Positions 21,401-29,876 of a stretch of 64,000 nucleotides of DNA are shown piece after piece; the first letter of the stretch is position 1; the number at the start of each line of letters is the position of its first letter. Source of the DNA: Pseudahrensia aquimaris (GTDB taxonomy: Bacteria > Pseudomonadota > Alphaproteobacteria > Rhizobiales > Rhizobiaceae); the NCBI RefSeq assembly GCF_042676045.1, contig NZ_JBHTJV010000006.1, positions 1-64,000 on the forward strand, written 5' to 3'. The position numbers and the translations under genes were made by a program. The notes beneath the pieces were generated by a model that saw nothing but the letters and a program-made list of their open reading frames with translations, did not search any database and had not been told where the DNA came from.

Positions 21401-22090
21401 CTCAAGCTCCTTCGCGATAGCTTCGGCTTCGGTCGTTCTGTTCAAACGCATCAGAGCTTTCACGAGCGTCGCAGCGCATCCGGCTTTGCCTTTAGACAGT
21501 TCTCTGGCTCTTCCCAGAGCTTCAACCGAGGTTCCCAAGTCACCTCTGCGATAGAAAAACTTTCCGACGCCTTCAATCGCCTTTGGCTCTTCGCTGAAAC
21601 GGTAAACGGTCGCCATTATCTGGCGGGCAGTATCAATGTCTCCTGCCTTCTCCGCAGCGGTCGCAGCTTTGAGAGACTGGGCTGCGTTTGCAGAAACGTA
21701 AGTTCGCACAAAGTTCAAACGTTCGGATTCCAGATCCGGACGTTCTTTCCATGTCTCAATGAGACTGTTTAGAGGTGCTTCCATTTTGGCCCGCTTCAGC
21801 GCTTTTGCCAAAGTGAGGTCGTCTCCCACAGCGCCTGCGCTGTCGAACAATGCGCGGGAAATAAATGAGGCGGCTTTCTTAAATTCTTTATGGCGGAAGA
21901 AAAACCGACCAACGATATCCATCTGATGCGGTGTTAACGTCCGCTTCGAGGCGTCAAGCATCAAAGCAAACGCTTCTTCAGCCTGCCCGCCACGCTCTGC
22001 TGCAATCGCTCGATCAATCAGAGATGATCGTGATTCATGTTTTTGTGGGCGAAAAAGCTCAACGACAGATCGGGCACTGGGGACAGTCAT
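18443..22090 (-). CDS. Large TPR protein with C-terminal PhyH-like Fe(II)/2-oxoglutarate dioxygenase domain
   Basis: 1215 residues from the ATG at 22090, chosen because GGAG lies 10 bp upstream; an earlier TTG (22126) lacks a good ribosome site. Seen: about 900 residues of helical repeats in TPR style, with internally duplicated blocks (FFYRRGDLGT occurs twice), then a C-terminal domain with QIWHRDQED (His ~1079, Asp ~1081), FFDTNGFHRGG (His ~1164) and DRRIITM, the His-x-Asp...His plus Arg arrangement of phytanoyl-CoA-dioxygenase-like enzymes. Known: these bind Fe(II) and 2-oxoglutarate and hydroxylate small molecules or lipids. The gene lies between a glycan ABC exporter and sugar methyltransferases. 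Inferred: a glycan-associated hydroxylase on a TPR scaffold; the substrate is unknown and the fusion is unusual. Confidence 0.8.
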   Translation of the reverse strand: MTVPSARSVVELFRPQKHESRSSLIDRAIAAERGGQAEEAFALMLDASKRTLTPHQMDIVGRFFFRHKEFKKAASFISRALFDSAGAVGDDLTLAKALKRAKMEAPLNSLIETWKERPDLESERLNFVRTYVSANAAQSLKAATAAEKAGDIDTARQIMATVYRFSEEPKAIEGVGKFFYRRGDLGTSVEALGRARELSKGKAGCAATLVKALMRLNRTTEAEAIAKELEGKKGLSEPEQRVVDDYKAARTVRLLDQARLSLENDDLDKAGKAIRSYLGFDPKSEEGLKLAAEIEMASSNWSVAADHLLALFRSTKMQPATCGMLITALRNSDRRADLASIAEPLFQNAKLTSDLEKSVADFAAKGKPDEHSTQIISVLQRLGKDPETLETVGKFFYRRGDLGTAAEVLERARSRSKGKFGCATTLVAALTRMGKKAEVAAIIKDLEGLKTLSESDKKVVEDFHEAEALRLTKQARAEFRDGDSKKALKTLSGSLSLAPHNTDSIRLVAEIEASLGNWSGASKSWLKLFDAGGLNAKDYNSLITSLRNADDQKGLSRVVEQLCLETGLNPETRMTIAEILAKGALNDRGRALALFEAALGDVKQPRRYDARYGQHLIRCAIAELRAKKDLGKAKYLFEKGSELCTPADDQLMRFGQIRGELGKQLAEKQRISEAVIELEAAIALTSDNAEYKKLLADVQPKPVAAPVQATAPVTNDAKGRALLAKANEAAKQDDELENARELYERAIPLLKNAEKAKSNLANTLIKLAQSKDDDHEEDAVALLARAVEVQPTNYRVLMRAANFFVKAERIDEAYALLKTARENANGEKTYLGPLGTVLARMHRHEEAYKILEEALAAEPDKALAHLTRLADVAAAMQQFDKAAQHYEAINSLSDDTRANANNNRRIHLLNLRQGKFSAQDKERLDVCKTFFDKNQPKLDEEQQRILGELIDKGICMSDFDSLFGKKHQDLWDAAEAHVKSFTEDPEVRALEQRISQCEDFNADPEFAKSFKPSIVNYRMLKGEMYATEAAYQMYLNKRVLDIANSYNEMLSKIRNVALWLNPPIGGKNIGERKGSQIWHRDQEDENILKCFIYYTDVEEGCGPTEYIRYSKVKPERKYSKVIGYPQSSGYPGSYLIDKHVQQEDMLSAIGKKKSIMFFDTNGFHRGGYVTKDRRIITMATFLRPITPYADTNTKLSLEGFDEKAYPFEASYGVAP

Positions 22091-22156
22091 TGGAGGCACT
22101 CCATCTAGGCTTGATGCGGTTATCAAGCATAAGACGAAGACATTGGAAACACAAAC

Positions 22157-23272
22157 TTAAATGAAATACTCGGTTGGCAATTCATCAGTAAGGTTAGCCA
22201 TTGAAGCGACCTTTTTAATGGTAGCAATATCACCAACAGCACCATCGCTTGTCGTGAGAGCTATCTTTATATGATGGAACGCTTTTTCAGGTTCGCCCAA
22301 ACGATACAAAACCTTGCCCAACAGGTTGTGTAAGCCGGGGCTTTCAGGTCGAATCTTCAGCGCTTTGAGGTATTCCAGTTGCGCTTCGTCCAGGTTTTGC
22401 AGCCGCAGGAAATTAGTGCCGCGATGGAAGTGAAATTCATATGGCGCCTCTGTCACTGGCCAGACCTCTCCAACCCGTCGAAGAGCATCTTCGAACGCCC
22501 GGTTGTTCAACGCTCGTTGATAGCCTGTTAATTTCTCGCGATCCGGGATGAATTTGCCGCTTGGTATTTCGGGCACTTCGCCCTGTATACCCCGCTGCAG
22601 ATAGACCAACTTATTGGACCATTCCCGCAGTTTTCGGTCATTTTGACTGGCAATAACGACAATGCTGCTGGTCTCAATCATACTCTGTAGATATTCGTCG
22701 GCTTTCTGGCGGAAAGCACCGTCTCCAGCGGAAACCCATTCGTCCAACAACAGGATATCGGGCTTCAGCATTGAGGCAGTGGCGAACATCAGGCGCATAA
22801 CCATGCCTGAAGAATACGTCTTTACCGGAAGGTGAAGGTAGTCACCCAACTCCGAAAAAGCGGCAACTTCCGGGATCATCTCGTTGATCTCCGCATGGCT
22901 CATGCCACGCATCAAACCCTTGAACCGAATGTTCTCCAGCCCCGTGGCTTCCTTGTTGACGCCGAGATTGAGGCTGAACATCCCTGCCGTTGAGCCAACA
23001 ATTTCCAAGGCCCCTTGAGTGGGCGGATAAATGCCGGCCAGCAGTCTCAACAGCGTTGATTTGCCTGATCCATTGTGACCAAAAATGCCCAATCGGTCGC
23101 CATCTTCCAGTTCGATTGAGAACTTGTCGATCGCCACGATCCCTGCATCGCGGCCGCGCAAAATGCGGCCACCAACGGGAATGTCCTCACCCTCTTTCGG
23201 CTTCGCAAAGCGACGGTCTGGGCCAACGAGCGGAAAAATGACGCTGGCATCTTTGGCGACGATGGAAGCCAT
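22157..23272 (-). CDS. ABC exporter ATPase (Wzt/KpsT/TagH-like) with C-terminal TPR
   Basis: 371 residues from the ATG at 23272 (AGGA 11-14 bp upstream); a longer frame to 23350 overlaps the permease gene and lacks family similarity. Seen: Walker A GHNGSGKST (~65-73), signature YSSGM, Walker B ILLLDEW and the H-loop region ending VVIASQNDRKLREW, all typical of polysaccharide-export ATPases. After about residue 260 the protein continues with TPR-like helices (FHRGTNFLRLQNLDEAQLEYLKAL...). Known: Wzt-like ATPases may carry C-terminal domains that recognise the finished glycan. It follows the permease gene by 13 bp, forming the exporter pair. Inferred: the TPR tail could contact the substrate or the neighbouring TPR-dioxygenase. 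Confidence 0.9.
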   Translation of the reverse strand: MASIVAKDASVIFPLVGPDRRFAKPKEGEDIPVGGRILRGRDAGIVAIDKFSIELEDGDRLGIFGHNGSGKSTLLRLLAGIYPPTQGALEIVGSTAGMFSLNLGVNKEATGLENIRFKGLMRGMSHAEINEMIPEVAAFSELGDYLHLPVKTYSSGMVMRLMFATASMLKPDILLLDEWVSAGDGAFRQKADEYLQSMIETSSIVVIASQNDRKLREWSNKLVYLQRGIQGEVPEIPSGKFIPDREKLTGYQRALNNRAFEDALRRVGEVWPVTEAPYEFHFHRGTNFLRLQNLDEAQLEYLKALKIRPESPGLHNLLGKVLYRLGEPEKAFHHIKIALTTSDGAVGDIATIKKVASMANLTDELPTEYFI

Positions 23273-23285
23273 GCTTCGGCAGTTC

Positions 23286-24104
23286 CTAAATCCAGTAGAC
23301 CAGTTTCTTGCGGTATCGCACGAAAGCGATCGCAGCAAGGATGCAGCCAATTATTGTCATGCTCATCACCACAGCCCAACTGATCCAAGGAACCGTGCCA
23401 TACATCATCGGATCGCGCAGAACAGCGATATAGTGTGTCAATGGATTCAACGCCGCTGCCCAGGCGCGTATGCCGGTTTCCGTGGGAACCCATAGAATAG
23501 GTGTCGCGAAATAGAGCACCTGCATCACCGTCACCAGCACATAAACAACGTCGCGAAATCGCGCCGCAATGATGCCCAGCAGGCATGAGACCCATAAATG
23601 ATTTATCGCATAGAGCACCACAACGAAGGGCAAACTTCCAAGCGCAACCCACGAATATCGACCGGCCCAAAAACACAAGATGAGCGCCGGAATGGCCATG
23701 AAAAACATCATGATGAAGTTCTTCGCCAAGAACGAAAACAAATGTATCGAAATTGGCAGAGGCTCGGTCTTTATCCAGCTTTGTGACGAGATAAACACCG
23801 CAGCGCCACCCGTGACAGACTGAGAAATAAAGCGAAACAGCATGTATCCCATCGCCAAATAGGGCGCGAAAAACTGCAAAGATACATTGTTCAATGCGCC
23901 AAAAATGACCACCTTGACGCCTACAAACAGCAAGAATGTGAGTGCAATCCACCATTTGCCGATGAAGGTCCGTCGGTATCGTTGGTCGAGTTCCATAAAC
24001 GCATTGGCAAGCGCCAACCGCCACATAGCGGCTGCCCGGAACACGTCATTGCGGGCATCGTGCTTACGTTCGCCACTTGAAATGGTTGTTTGGGATGCGC
24101 TCAT
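23286..24104 (-). CDS. ABC-2 type glycan exporter permease (Wzm/KpsM-like)
   Basis: 272 residues. Seen: a cytoplasmic N-terminus with FMELDQRYRRTFIGKWWIAL, a conserved start of polysaccharide or polyol-phosphate export permeases, then six hydrophobic segments including LFRFISQSVTGGAAVF. Known: these pair with Wzt-type ATPases to export lipid-linked or other glycans across the inner membrane. It is the first gene of the pair (ATPase at 22157-23272). Together with the acyltransferases and methyltransferases it suggests export of a decorated surface glycan, but no glycosyltransferase is in the window, so assembly must be encoded elsewhere. Confidence 0.9.
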   Translation of the reverse strand: MSASQTTISSGERKHDARNDVFRAAAMWRLALANAFMELDQRYRRTFIGKWWIALTFLLFVGVKVVIFGALNNVSLQFFAPYLAMGYMLFRFISQSVTGGAAVFISSQSWIKTEPLPISIHLFSFLAKNFIMMFFMAIPALILCFWAGRYSWVALGSLPFVVVLYAINHLWVSCLLGIIAARFRDVVYVLVTVMQVLYFATPILWVPTETGIRAWAAALNPLTHYIAVLRDPMMYGTVPWISWAVVMSMTIIGCILAAIAFVRYRKKLVYWI

Positions 24105-24211
24105 CGGGCGAAAGGCTTCGTCTCGAATGTTGAAATCTTACCGCAGTTGTTAACATCTCGGTGCTGTCTCGAAGCAGATGCCTAAGGTGCAGGGAAAGAT
24201 GAATGGATTAA

Positions 24212-24263
24212 GCGGTTTCTCGTTTTTCGAACTCTTAAAGCAAAGCCGAAAAAAGGAAACCGC
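24212..24263. other. Long two-part hairpin after the DUF2793 gene
   Basis: GCGGTTTC (24212-24219) pairs with GAAACCGC (24256-24263), and inside it TTTTTCG (24223-24229) pairs with CGAAAAA (24247-24253). The structure lies 25 bp beyond the stop of the DUF2793 frame and could end its transcript on the minus strand, although no clean T-tract follows the stem. Confidence 0.5.
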
Positions 24264-24287
24264 TGCGTCTCAAAAACTTCTTGGAGA

Positions 24288-25370
24288 TTAGGCTCGATAA
24301 ATACACGAAAAATACATGATCCCGCTTTGCCCCAAGTGCGAAGTCTGCATGATAAGATTGATTCCTTCGTAAGCATTGACTGCGCCCCACAGGCGAACGG
24401 TATCTGTGCCAGGCTCAATGAACCCGCCCAGTTGGGTGGCGTTAGTGGGAAGGGAAAGCCCGTCATACCAAGCCATGTTCAAGGCCGTTCGGTTTTGGAG
24501 CCCAGCTTCGCATGGAAACGGTAGATCTGAGATTCTCAACTGCCCATCCAAGTTTCCCGGTGCACTCCATCCCAACCGTCCGCTGACAAAGACAAAGTTT
24601 CCAATGCGAATAAAGTTTCCATCTTGCGCCGCATAGCTGGGCTGAGCGCCACCATTGCTTCCACTTAGGGTTGGAACCCATGTGCCGCTCTCAAAATGAT
24701 CAAACCTATCGCCACCGGAAACACTCAAGCCATTTGGAAAATCAACCTCGCCGGTTGCAGATTGCGCTCGCAATGCGGTCTGCCAGTTTGAGCCATTAGG
24801 ACTCACCTTGACGCTCCAAGCGTCTTCTCCAGCCAAGCCGAATTCTGCACGACCTGAAAAATTCGACTGGAAGATCAAACTTGCAGTATCGGTATCGGTA
24901 TTCCGGTTTATCTTCAGTCGGTGGTCATCACCATCATGCGAAAAAAGACTGGAAGGCGCAGCCACCGCAAGACGGTTGATCTCATCTGCATCAGTATTGA
25001 CGCCTAACACACTGAAACCGTCAGCAGACCCGGAAAGCGCAACGAACTCTGTTCCGTTGTAAATTCGCGCGCTCCCTTCGTCCTCTATCCACGCGATCCA
25101 CCCCGGTTTGGGCGAAAAGAACAGCTAATCGCCTTCGTGGTAGGTTGCGATGTCACCCGGATGATCTGTCCAAACACCGTCAGCATTGGTCGCCACCAAG
25201 TAGGCATCCCCTTCTTCAGGACTGGAAGTTGCCGTCGAGGCGGGGGTTAGTGTGCGCAGTGACAAATGAATGATCTGATCAAGCCTGCGCAAAGCTTCAT
25301 TATGTGTCACGTGCTTCTGCGCTTGCGCTGCCAGAATATAGGGAAGGGCCAGTTTAGGTGTGTGTTCCAA
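24288..25370 (-). pseudogene. DUF2793-domain protein interrupted by an in-frame amber codon
   Basis: The frame starts with TTG at 25370 (GGAG 8 bp upstream) and reads LALPYILAAQAQKHVTHNEAL, the hallmark of DUF2793, up to GDIATYHEGD. A TAG stop (25125-25127) follows, after which the same frame continues for 279 codons with LFFSPKPGWIAWIEDEG and then a tail-fibre-like C-terminal part ending FSCIYRA. In the family a Trp usually sits at the stop position, so a single TGG to TAG change explains the break. Known: DUF2793 proteins are common in alphaproteobacteria, often linked to phage-like or surface structures. Function not established. It could be a real pseudogene, a sequencing error or, less likely, a readthrough site. 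Confidence 0.75.
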
Positions 25371-25645
25371 GGCTTCAGCTCCAAATGTGATGCAAAGAGC
25401 AAAGCGTAACCGCAGGTGTACGGGCGGGGATTACTGCTGGTGGTTGATTCACGGGTTGTCGGTTCAACGAGCCAAGAGCGCAAAGGCTTTGGGCATTTTG
25501 CAGAACAGGCAAACCCATCATGTCGGTTTATGAACGTACGAAGGCGGTTGCAATCGCGATGTAAATCGGTTCAGCTTTTCGCAGAAATCGGCCGCCGCTT
25601 CGGGAGGAGATCGGCCATTTGCAGAACGCATTTTTGGAGACCGAT

Positions 25646-26611
25646 ATGCACAAAGCAATTACTCGCGCCGCTTCCGTTACACTTTTAGCAACCGCCGTTT
25701 GTTTCTCTAGTGCGGCAAGTGCGGAAACGCGCATCACTTATAAATCAGCTAAATCCACCTCGTCTTATTACCAGATGGGTGTGCAGATTGCGGAGGCGAT
25801 GAAAGCTGCTACCAACGGCGAAATCATCGTGACGGTGGAAGAGAGCCAGGGCTCCGTTCAAAACGTGATGGAAACTCGTGCACGTGGCGGCGACTATGTG
25901 TTCACCACACCCCCTGTGCTGGTGAGCCTCGCGCAGGGCGGCAAAGCGATGTTCAAGGACAAGGGCGATCCTAAGTTCGACACGATCCGTGGCCTGTTCC
26001 CCATTCCGTCGCTGACCATGCATTTCGTCATGTCGGCGAACAGTGGCGTAACCGATTTTGCTGGAATGGAAGGCAAAACTATCCTCCTTGGCAAAGGTTC
26101 GTTCGGTGCACGCGAGGGCGAGAAGTATCTCGAACTATTCGGCCTGAAGGACAAAGTGAAATTGGCTGAGGTGGAGCTTTCCAATGCGGTGCCGGCCTTA
26201 AAGAATGGACAGATTGACGGATTCGTTACCGCCGGTTCCTGGCCTGCCCCTAACGTGATCGAGGCTGCGGCTTCTACTGGCGTCAAAGTAATTTCGCTGA
26301 CCGACGATCAGATTGCGGCATCAAACCGTGCCAAACTCGTCATTCCAGCTGGCACATATGCCGGACAGGATGCAGATATCACCACGACTTCTCTGCCTGT
26401 TGCTGCTTTCACCACAACGGCAATGAGCGACGAGGCCGCCTACACGCTCACCAAGACCTTTTGGGAGAGCAAGGCCGGCATGGGCAAAGGCGCACCTTGG
26501 TGGAATGGTGTTGATAAAGGCTTGATGGCTAACCTCACCGTGAAGCTGCACCCTGGCGCTGTGCGTTATTATGAGGAAGCTGGCTTCGCCCTTACTGACA
26601 AGCAGAAGTAA
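25646..26611 (+). CDS. TAXI-family TRAP transporter substrate-binding protein
   Basis: 321 residues from the ATG at 25646 (GGAGA five bases upstream). Seen: a signal peptide (hydrophobic stretch then SSAASA, cleavage near residue 27) and a mature part beginning ITYKSAKSTSSYYQMGVQIAEAM with an Asn-Gly-Glu-Ile segment, the pattern of TAXI (TRAP-associated extracytoplasmic immunogenic) binding proteins. Known: these deliver organic anions, often glutamate-like or aromatic acids, to a fused DctMQ permease. The permease follows after 29 bp. Substrate cannot be read from sequence; the third gene (Tm-1-like) may be a clue. Confidence 0.9.
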   Translation: MHKAITRAASVTLLATAVCFSSAASAETRITYKSAKSTSSYYQMGVQIAEAMKAATNGEIIVTVEESQGSVQNVMETRARGGDYVFTTPPVLVSLAQGGKAMFKDKGDPKFDTIRGLFPIPSLTMHFVMSANSGVTDFAGMEGKTILLGKGSFGAREGEKYLELFGLKDKVKLAEVELSNAVPALKNGQIDGFVTAGSWPAPNVIEAAASTGVKVISLTDDQIAASNRAKLVIPAGTYAGQDADITTTSLPVAAFTTTAMSDEAAYTLTKTFWESKAGMGKGAPWWNGVDKGLMANLTVKLHPGAVRYYEEAGFALTDKQK

Positions 26612-26640
26612 GACCGCGCCCGCGCTGGGAACCACCAATC

Positions 26641-28437
26641 GTGGACAGCGTAGAAGACGCGCCATCTATCGCTCGTCCGGCCTCGGTCGGATGGGTGGTG
26701 CTGGGTGCTGTCACCATTTGCTTCCATTTAGTGCTGATCTTTTCCGGCCTGGTGCCAAACTTGGTCGCGCGGCCTCTGCACATGGCTCTCGCACTACCGT
26801 GGGTTCTCGTCTTTGCCACGGTTTCTTCGACAGCCCGTCTGTCCGGCTGGGCTTTAACGATAGCGGGTGTCGGTGCTTGCATGTGGATCGCAGCCAATCA
26901 ATCAATGCTTGGCGACCAGTACGGGTTTCTGGAGAGCGACTTCCAGATCGCCATCGCTTTCACACTCTTGGCCACCGTTCTGGAAGCTGCCAGACGCGCC
27001 ATCGGTTGGCCGCTGCCGCTCGTCGCCCTTCTGTCACTCCTTTACGGATTGTTTGGGCAATATATTCCCGGCGAGTTTGGGCATTCTGGTACGCCGCTGA
27101 AGAGCTTCCTCGGAACGCTTACAATTGCCGAAGGCGGCATTTGGGGAAGTCTGACCGGCATTTCCGTTTCCGTTGTCGCTATTTTCGTCATCTTCGGCGC
27201 TGTGCTCAATGCGGGGGAGGCCGGGCAAGGTTTCATGAACGTGGCCGCCGCCGCTGCCGGCAGGTTAAAAGGTGGCGCTGCGAAAGTGTCGATTATTTCG
27301 TCTGCTCTATTCGGTTCCATTTCAGGTTCGGCGTCTGCAAACGTCGCCTCCACAGGCGCGATAACCCTGCCGGCCATGACGAAGCTCGGCTATCCCAAAC
27401 GGTTGGCGGCTGCCGTTGAAGCTGTCGCCTCGTCCGGAGGCCAGATCATGCCGCCGCTGATGGGCGCAGGCGCATTCGTAATGGTGGAGCTGACCGGCGT
27501 TCCATATGTGGACATTATTGCGGCAGCATTTCTGCCCGCCGTTCTGTTTTTTACAGTCGTCTGGGTGGGAATCAACGCCTATGCCCGACACCATGAGCTG
27601 CGCGGCATGAACGATTCTGACAAGCCAGCTTTGCGGGCTGTGGTTGTGACGTCAGCATTTTTTCTCGTGCCATTTACCATTTTGCTGTGGGCGATGTTTG
27701 CCGTCGGTTTCACGCCCCAATATGCGGCCTGTCTGGCATTGCTAGCAGGCGCTTGCATGTTGTTGATTGACGGCCAGTTTACATTTGACTGGGTGCGAAC
27801 GAAGGCGCGGTTTGAAAGCGTATGCTTAAATGCAGGTAAGCAAGTGTCTATGATCGCGGCGATCATCCTGTGCGCTTCCATCATCATCGGCGTCCTGTCC
27901 ATCACAGGCCTTGGGGTGAAGATCACTTCGCTCATATTGTCTGGATCCGGCGGCCTCTTGTGGCCCTCGCTGCTGCTGACGGCAATTGCATGTTTGGTCC
28001 TCGGCATGGAGGTGCCAACCACTGCTGCCTATGTAATCTGTGTCTCGGTAGCTGGGCCTGCGCTCATCCAATTGGGACTGGACCCACTGCAAGCACATCT
28101 TTTTGTGTTCTGGTTTGCGCTCCTGTCCACAATCACCCCACCTGTGTGCGGAGCGGTCTTCATTTCTGCCGGCATGGTCGAAGAGAATTGGCTCAAAGTG
28201 GCACTCACCGCGATGGCATTGGGCGTGGGGCTATATCTCATCCCGCTGGGCATGATTGCGAACCCAGATATCTTGGCTCTGAAGACAAACCCGACAGGCG
28301 CTACTCTAACCTTCATCCAGCTCGCGATTGGCTTGGCTGCCGTGTCGTTTGGGCTTATCGGCTACACCAAATTTTGGCACCGTGCGCTTGCCATTTGTGG
28401 TGGTGCATCCATCATCTTTGCACCAGCTTTCGTTTAG
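26641..28437 (+). CDS. TRAP transporter permease, fused DctQ-DctM (TAXI type)
   Basis: 598 residues, GTG start with GGGA upstream. Seen: a short N-terminus, a first group of membrane segments matching the DctQ-like part, then a DctM region with SGSASANVASTGAITLPAM (~residues 220-240) and GGQIMPPLMGAGAF, both conserved in TRAP 4TM/12TM fusions. Known: it uses an ion gradient to import the substrate captured by the periplasmic binding protein encoded just upstream. It is followed by the Tm-1-like gene after 107 bp, probably in one operon. Confidence 0.92.
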   Translation: MDSVEDAPSIARPASVGWVVLGAVTICFHLVLIFSGLVPNLVARPLHMALALPWVLVFATVSSTARLSGWALTIAGVGACMWIAANQSMLGDQYGFLESDFQIAIAFTLLATVLEAARRAIGWPLPLVALLSLLYGLFGQYIPGEFGHSGTPLKSFLGTLTIAEGGIWGSLTGISVSVVAIFVIFGAVLNAGEAGQGFMNVAAAAAGRLKGGAAKVSIISSALFGSISGSASANVASTGAITLPAMTKLGYPKRLAAAVEAVASSGGQIMPPLMGAGAFVMVELTGVPYVDIIAAAFLPAVLFFTVVWVGINAYARHHELRGMNDSDKPALRAVVVTSAFFLVPFTILLWAMFAVGFTPQYAACLALLAGACMLLIDGQFTFDWVRTKARFESVCLNAGKQVSMIAAIILCASIIIGVLSITGLGVKITSLILSGSGGLLWPSLLLTAIACLVLGMEVPTTAAYVICVSVAGPALIQLGLDPLQAHLFVFWFALLSTITPPVCGAVFISAGMVEENWLKVALTAMALGVGLYLIPLGMIANPDILALKTNPTGATLTFIQLAIGLAAVSFGLIGYTKFWHRALAICGGASIIFAPAFV

Positions 28438-28544
28438 GTCGGGGAGAGCGAGCAGAGCAAAAGCTATGTTGGATACGGCTGGACAATTTTCTCCCTCCCA
28501 TGACGTTGAAGGAGACATGATCTGCCCGCGCAAAGGAGAACAGT

Positions 28545-29783
28545 GTGACAGTTAAAACGATATTGGTTGTTGGAACATACGATACGAAAAACGATGAGTT
28601 GGAATACATGGCCGAGCGCATCCATGCTTCCGGTGGCAGGACGCTGACCATGGACGTCAGCGTTTTGGGAGACCCCGAAAAACCAACCGATATTTCCAAG
28701 CACGATGTCGCGGCTGCTGCTGAAAGCACCATTCAAGCCGTGATCAACAGCGGTGACGAAAACAGTGCGATGCAAATCATGACGAAGGGCGCCAGCACGT
28801 TGGCTCGTCAGATGTTCTACGCCGGAAAATTTGATGGCGTCGTGATTCTGGGCGGGACGATGGGGACTGATCTGGCGCTCGACGTGTGCCGAACGCTTCC
28901 TCTCGGTGTTCCAAAATATGTCGTTTCGACCGTATCTTTCTCGCCGCTCATTCCTCCAGAAAGACTTTCAGCTGATATTCAAATGATCCTTTGGGCTGGA
29001 GGTTTGTATGGCCTGAATTCGCTGTGCAAATCTTCGCTCAGCCAAGCTGCAGGCGCTGTGCTAGGCGCAGCCCGGGCCGTCGAGCCGCCAGACGCGAAGA
29101 AACCCATGATTGGTATGACTGCCCTTGGAACATCTTGTCTGCGCTATCAGAAATTTCTCAAACCCGAGCTTGAAAAGCGTGGCTTTGAAGTCGCTGTCTT
29201 TCACGCAACCGGTATGGGTGGCATGGCCTTTGAAAGCGTGGCCGCCGAAGGCGGCTTCGCCTGCGTGATGGACTTTGCGCTTCCTGAATTGGGCAATCTT
29301 CTTGCAGGCTCTGTAGTCAATGGTGGGGCCGACCGCATGTTAAACGCCGGCAAGGCTGGCATCCCGCAGCTTGTAGCGCCCGGTTGTCTCGACCTGATTG
29401 ATTTTGCCGGATGGCAGGAAATCCCCGAACACTATCGTGACCGTCCTTTCCACGCCCACAACCGTCTCATCAAATCATCCGGACTCAATGGTGAAGAGCG
29501 GCGCGAAACCGCCCGCGAAATGGCAAAGCGACTTGCCGGCAGCAAAGCACCTGTTCATGTTCTGATGCCCAATGAAGGTGTTGAGGAATGGGACAGGGCA
29601 GGTGGCGATGCTTATGACCCTGAGGCGTTTGCAGAATTTCTCGATGAAATGCGCAAAGCGTTCAATGACCCGGTCACCTATCAGGAACTTGATTGCCACA
29701 TAAACGACGAGGCGTTTGCGCAAGCTGCTTTGACGGTTTTGGATGGATGGATTGAAGATGGTGTGGTGAAGGTCAATCTCTAA
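28545..29783 (+). CDS. Tm-1-like ATP-binding domain protein (UPF0261)
   Basis: 412 residues, GTG start with AAAGGAG upstream. Seen: an opening ILVVGTYDTKNDELEYMAE and a central LGGTMGTDLALDVCRTLPLGVPKYVVST, both typical of the Tm-1-like/UPF0261 family; also HATGMGGMAFESVAAEG and a HNRLIKSSGLNGEERRETA region. Known: the plant Tm-1 relative binds ATP and inhibits a viral replicase; bacterial members often sit with a TIM-barrel partner and are poorly understood. Here it is third in a TAXI-TRAP operon, suggesting it processes the imported compound. That link is inference from position. Confidence 0.85.
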   Translation: MTVKTILVVGTYDTKNDELEYMAERIHASGGRTLTMDVSVLGDPEKPTDISKHDVAAAAESTIQAVINSGDENSAMQIMTKGASTLARQMFYAGKFDGVVILGGTMGTDLALDVCRTLPLGVPKYVVSTVSFSPLIPPERLSADIQMILWAGGLYGLNSLCKSSLSQAAGAVLGAARAVEPPDAKKPMIGMTALGTSCLRYQKFLKPELEKRGFEVAVFHATGMGGMAFESVAAEGGFACVMDFALPELGNLLAGSVVNGGADRMLNAGKAGIPQLVAPGCLDLIDFAGWQEIPEHYRDRPFHAHNRLIKSSGLNGEERRETAREMAKRLAGSKAPVHVLMPNEGVEEWDRAGGDAYDPEAFAEFLDEMRKAFNDPVTYQELDCHINDEAFAQAALTVLDGWIEDGVVKVNL

Positions 29784-29835
29784 TTATCTCGAAAGTGGCG
29801 AGAACCGTTGCCGATATTAAACCATGTCATCGGTT

Positions 29836-29876
29836 GATATTGGTTCCGGAATTGCGGCTCCCTTCAAACCAATATC
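29836..29876. terminator. Hairpin between convergent genes
   Basis: GATATTGGTT (29836-29845) pairs perfectly with AACCAATATC (29867-29876) across a 21-nt loop. It lies between the end of the Tm-1-like gene (29783) and overlaps the last codons of the convergent XRE membrane-protein gene (ends 29864). No strong T-tract on either side, so terminator function is uncertain. Confidence 0.4.

Noticed and set aside
26609..26633. GGAAC-N16-CGTA near the TRAP permease start
   Set aside because: The -10 is imperfect and the element lies inside an operon across the start codon; probably chance.
26571..27419. 282-codon frame overlapping the TRAP permease
   Set aside because: Arg/Cys-rich shadow in another frame; the permease frame has clear family motifs.
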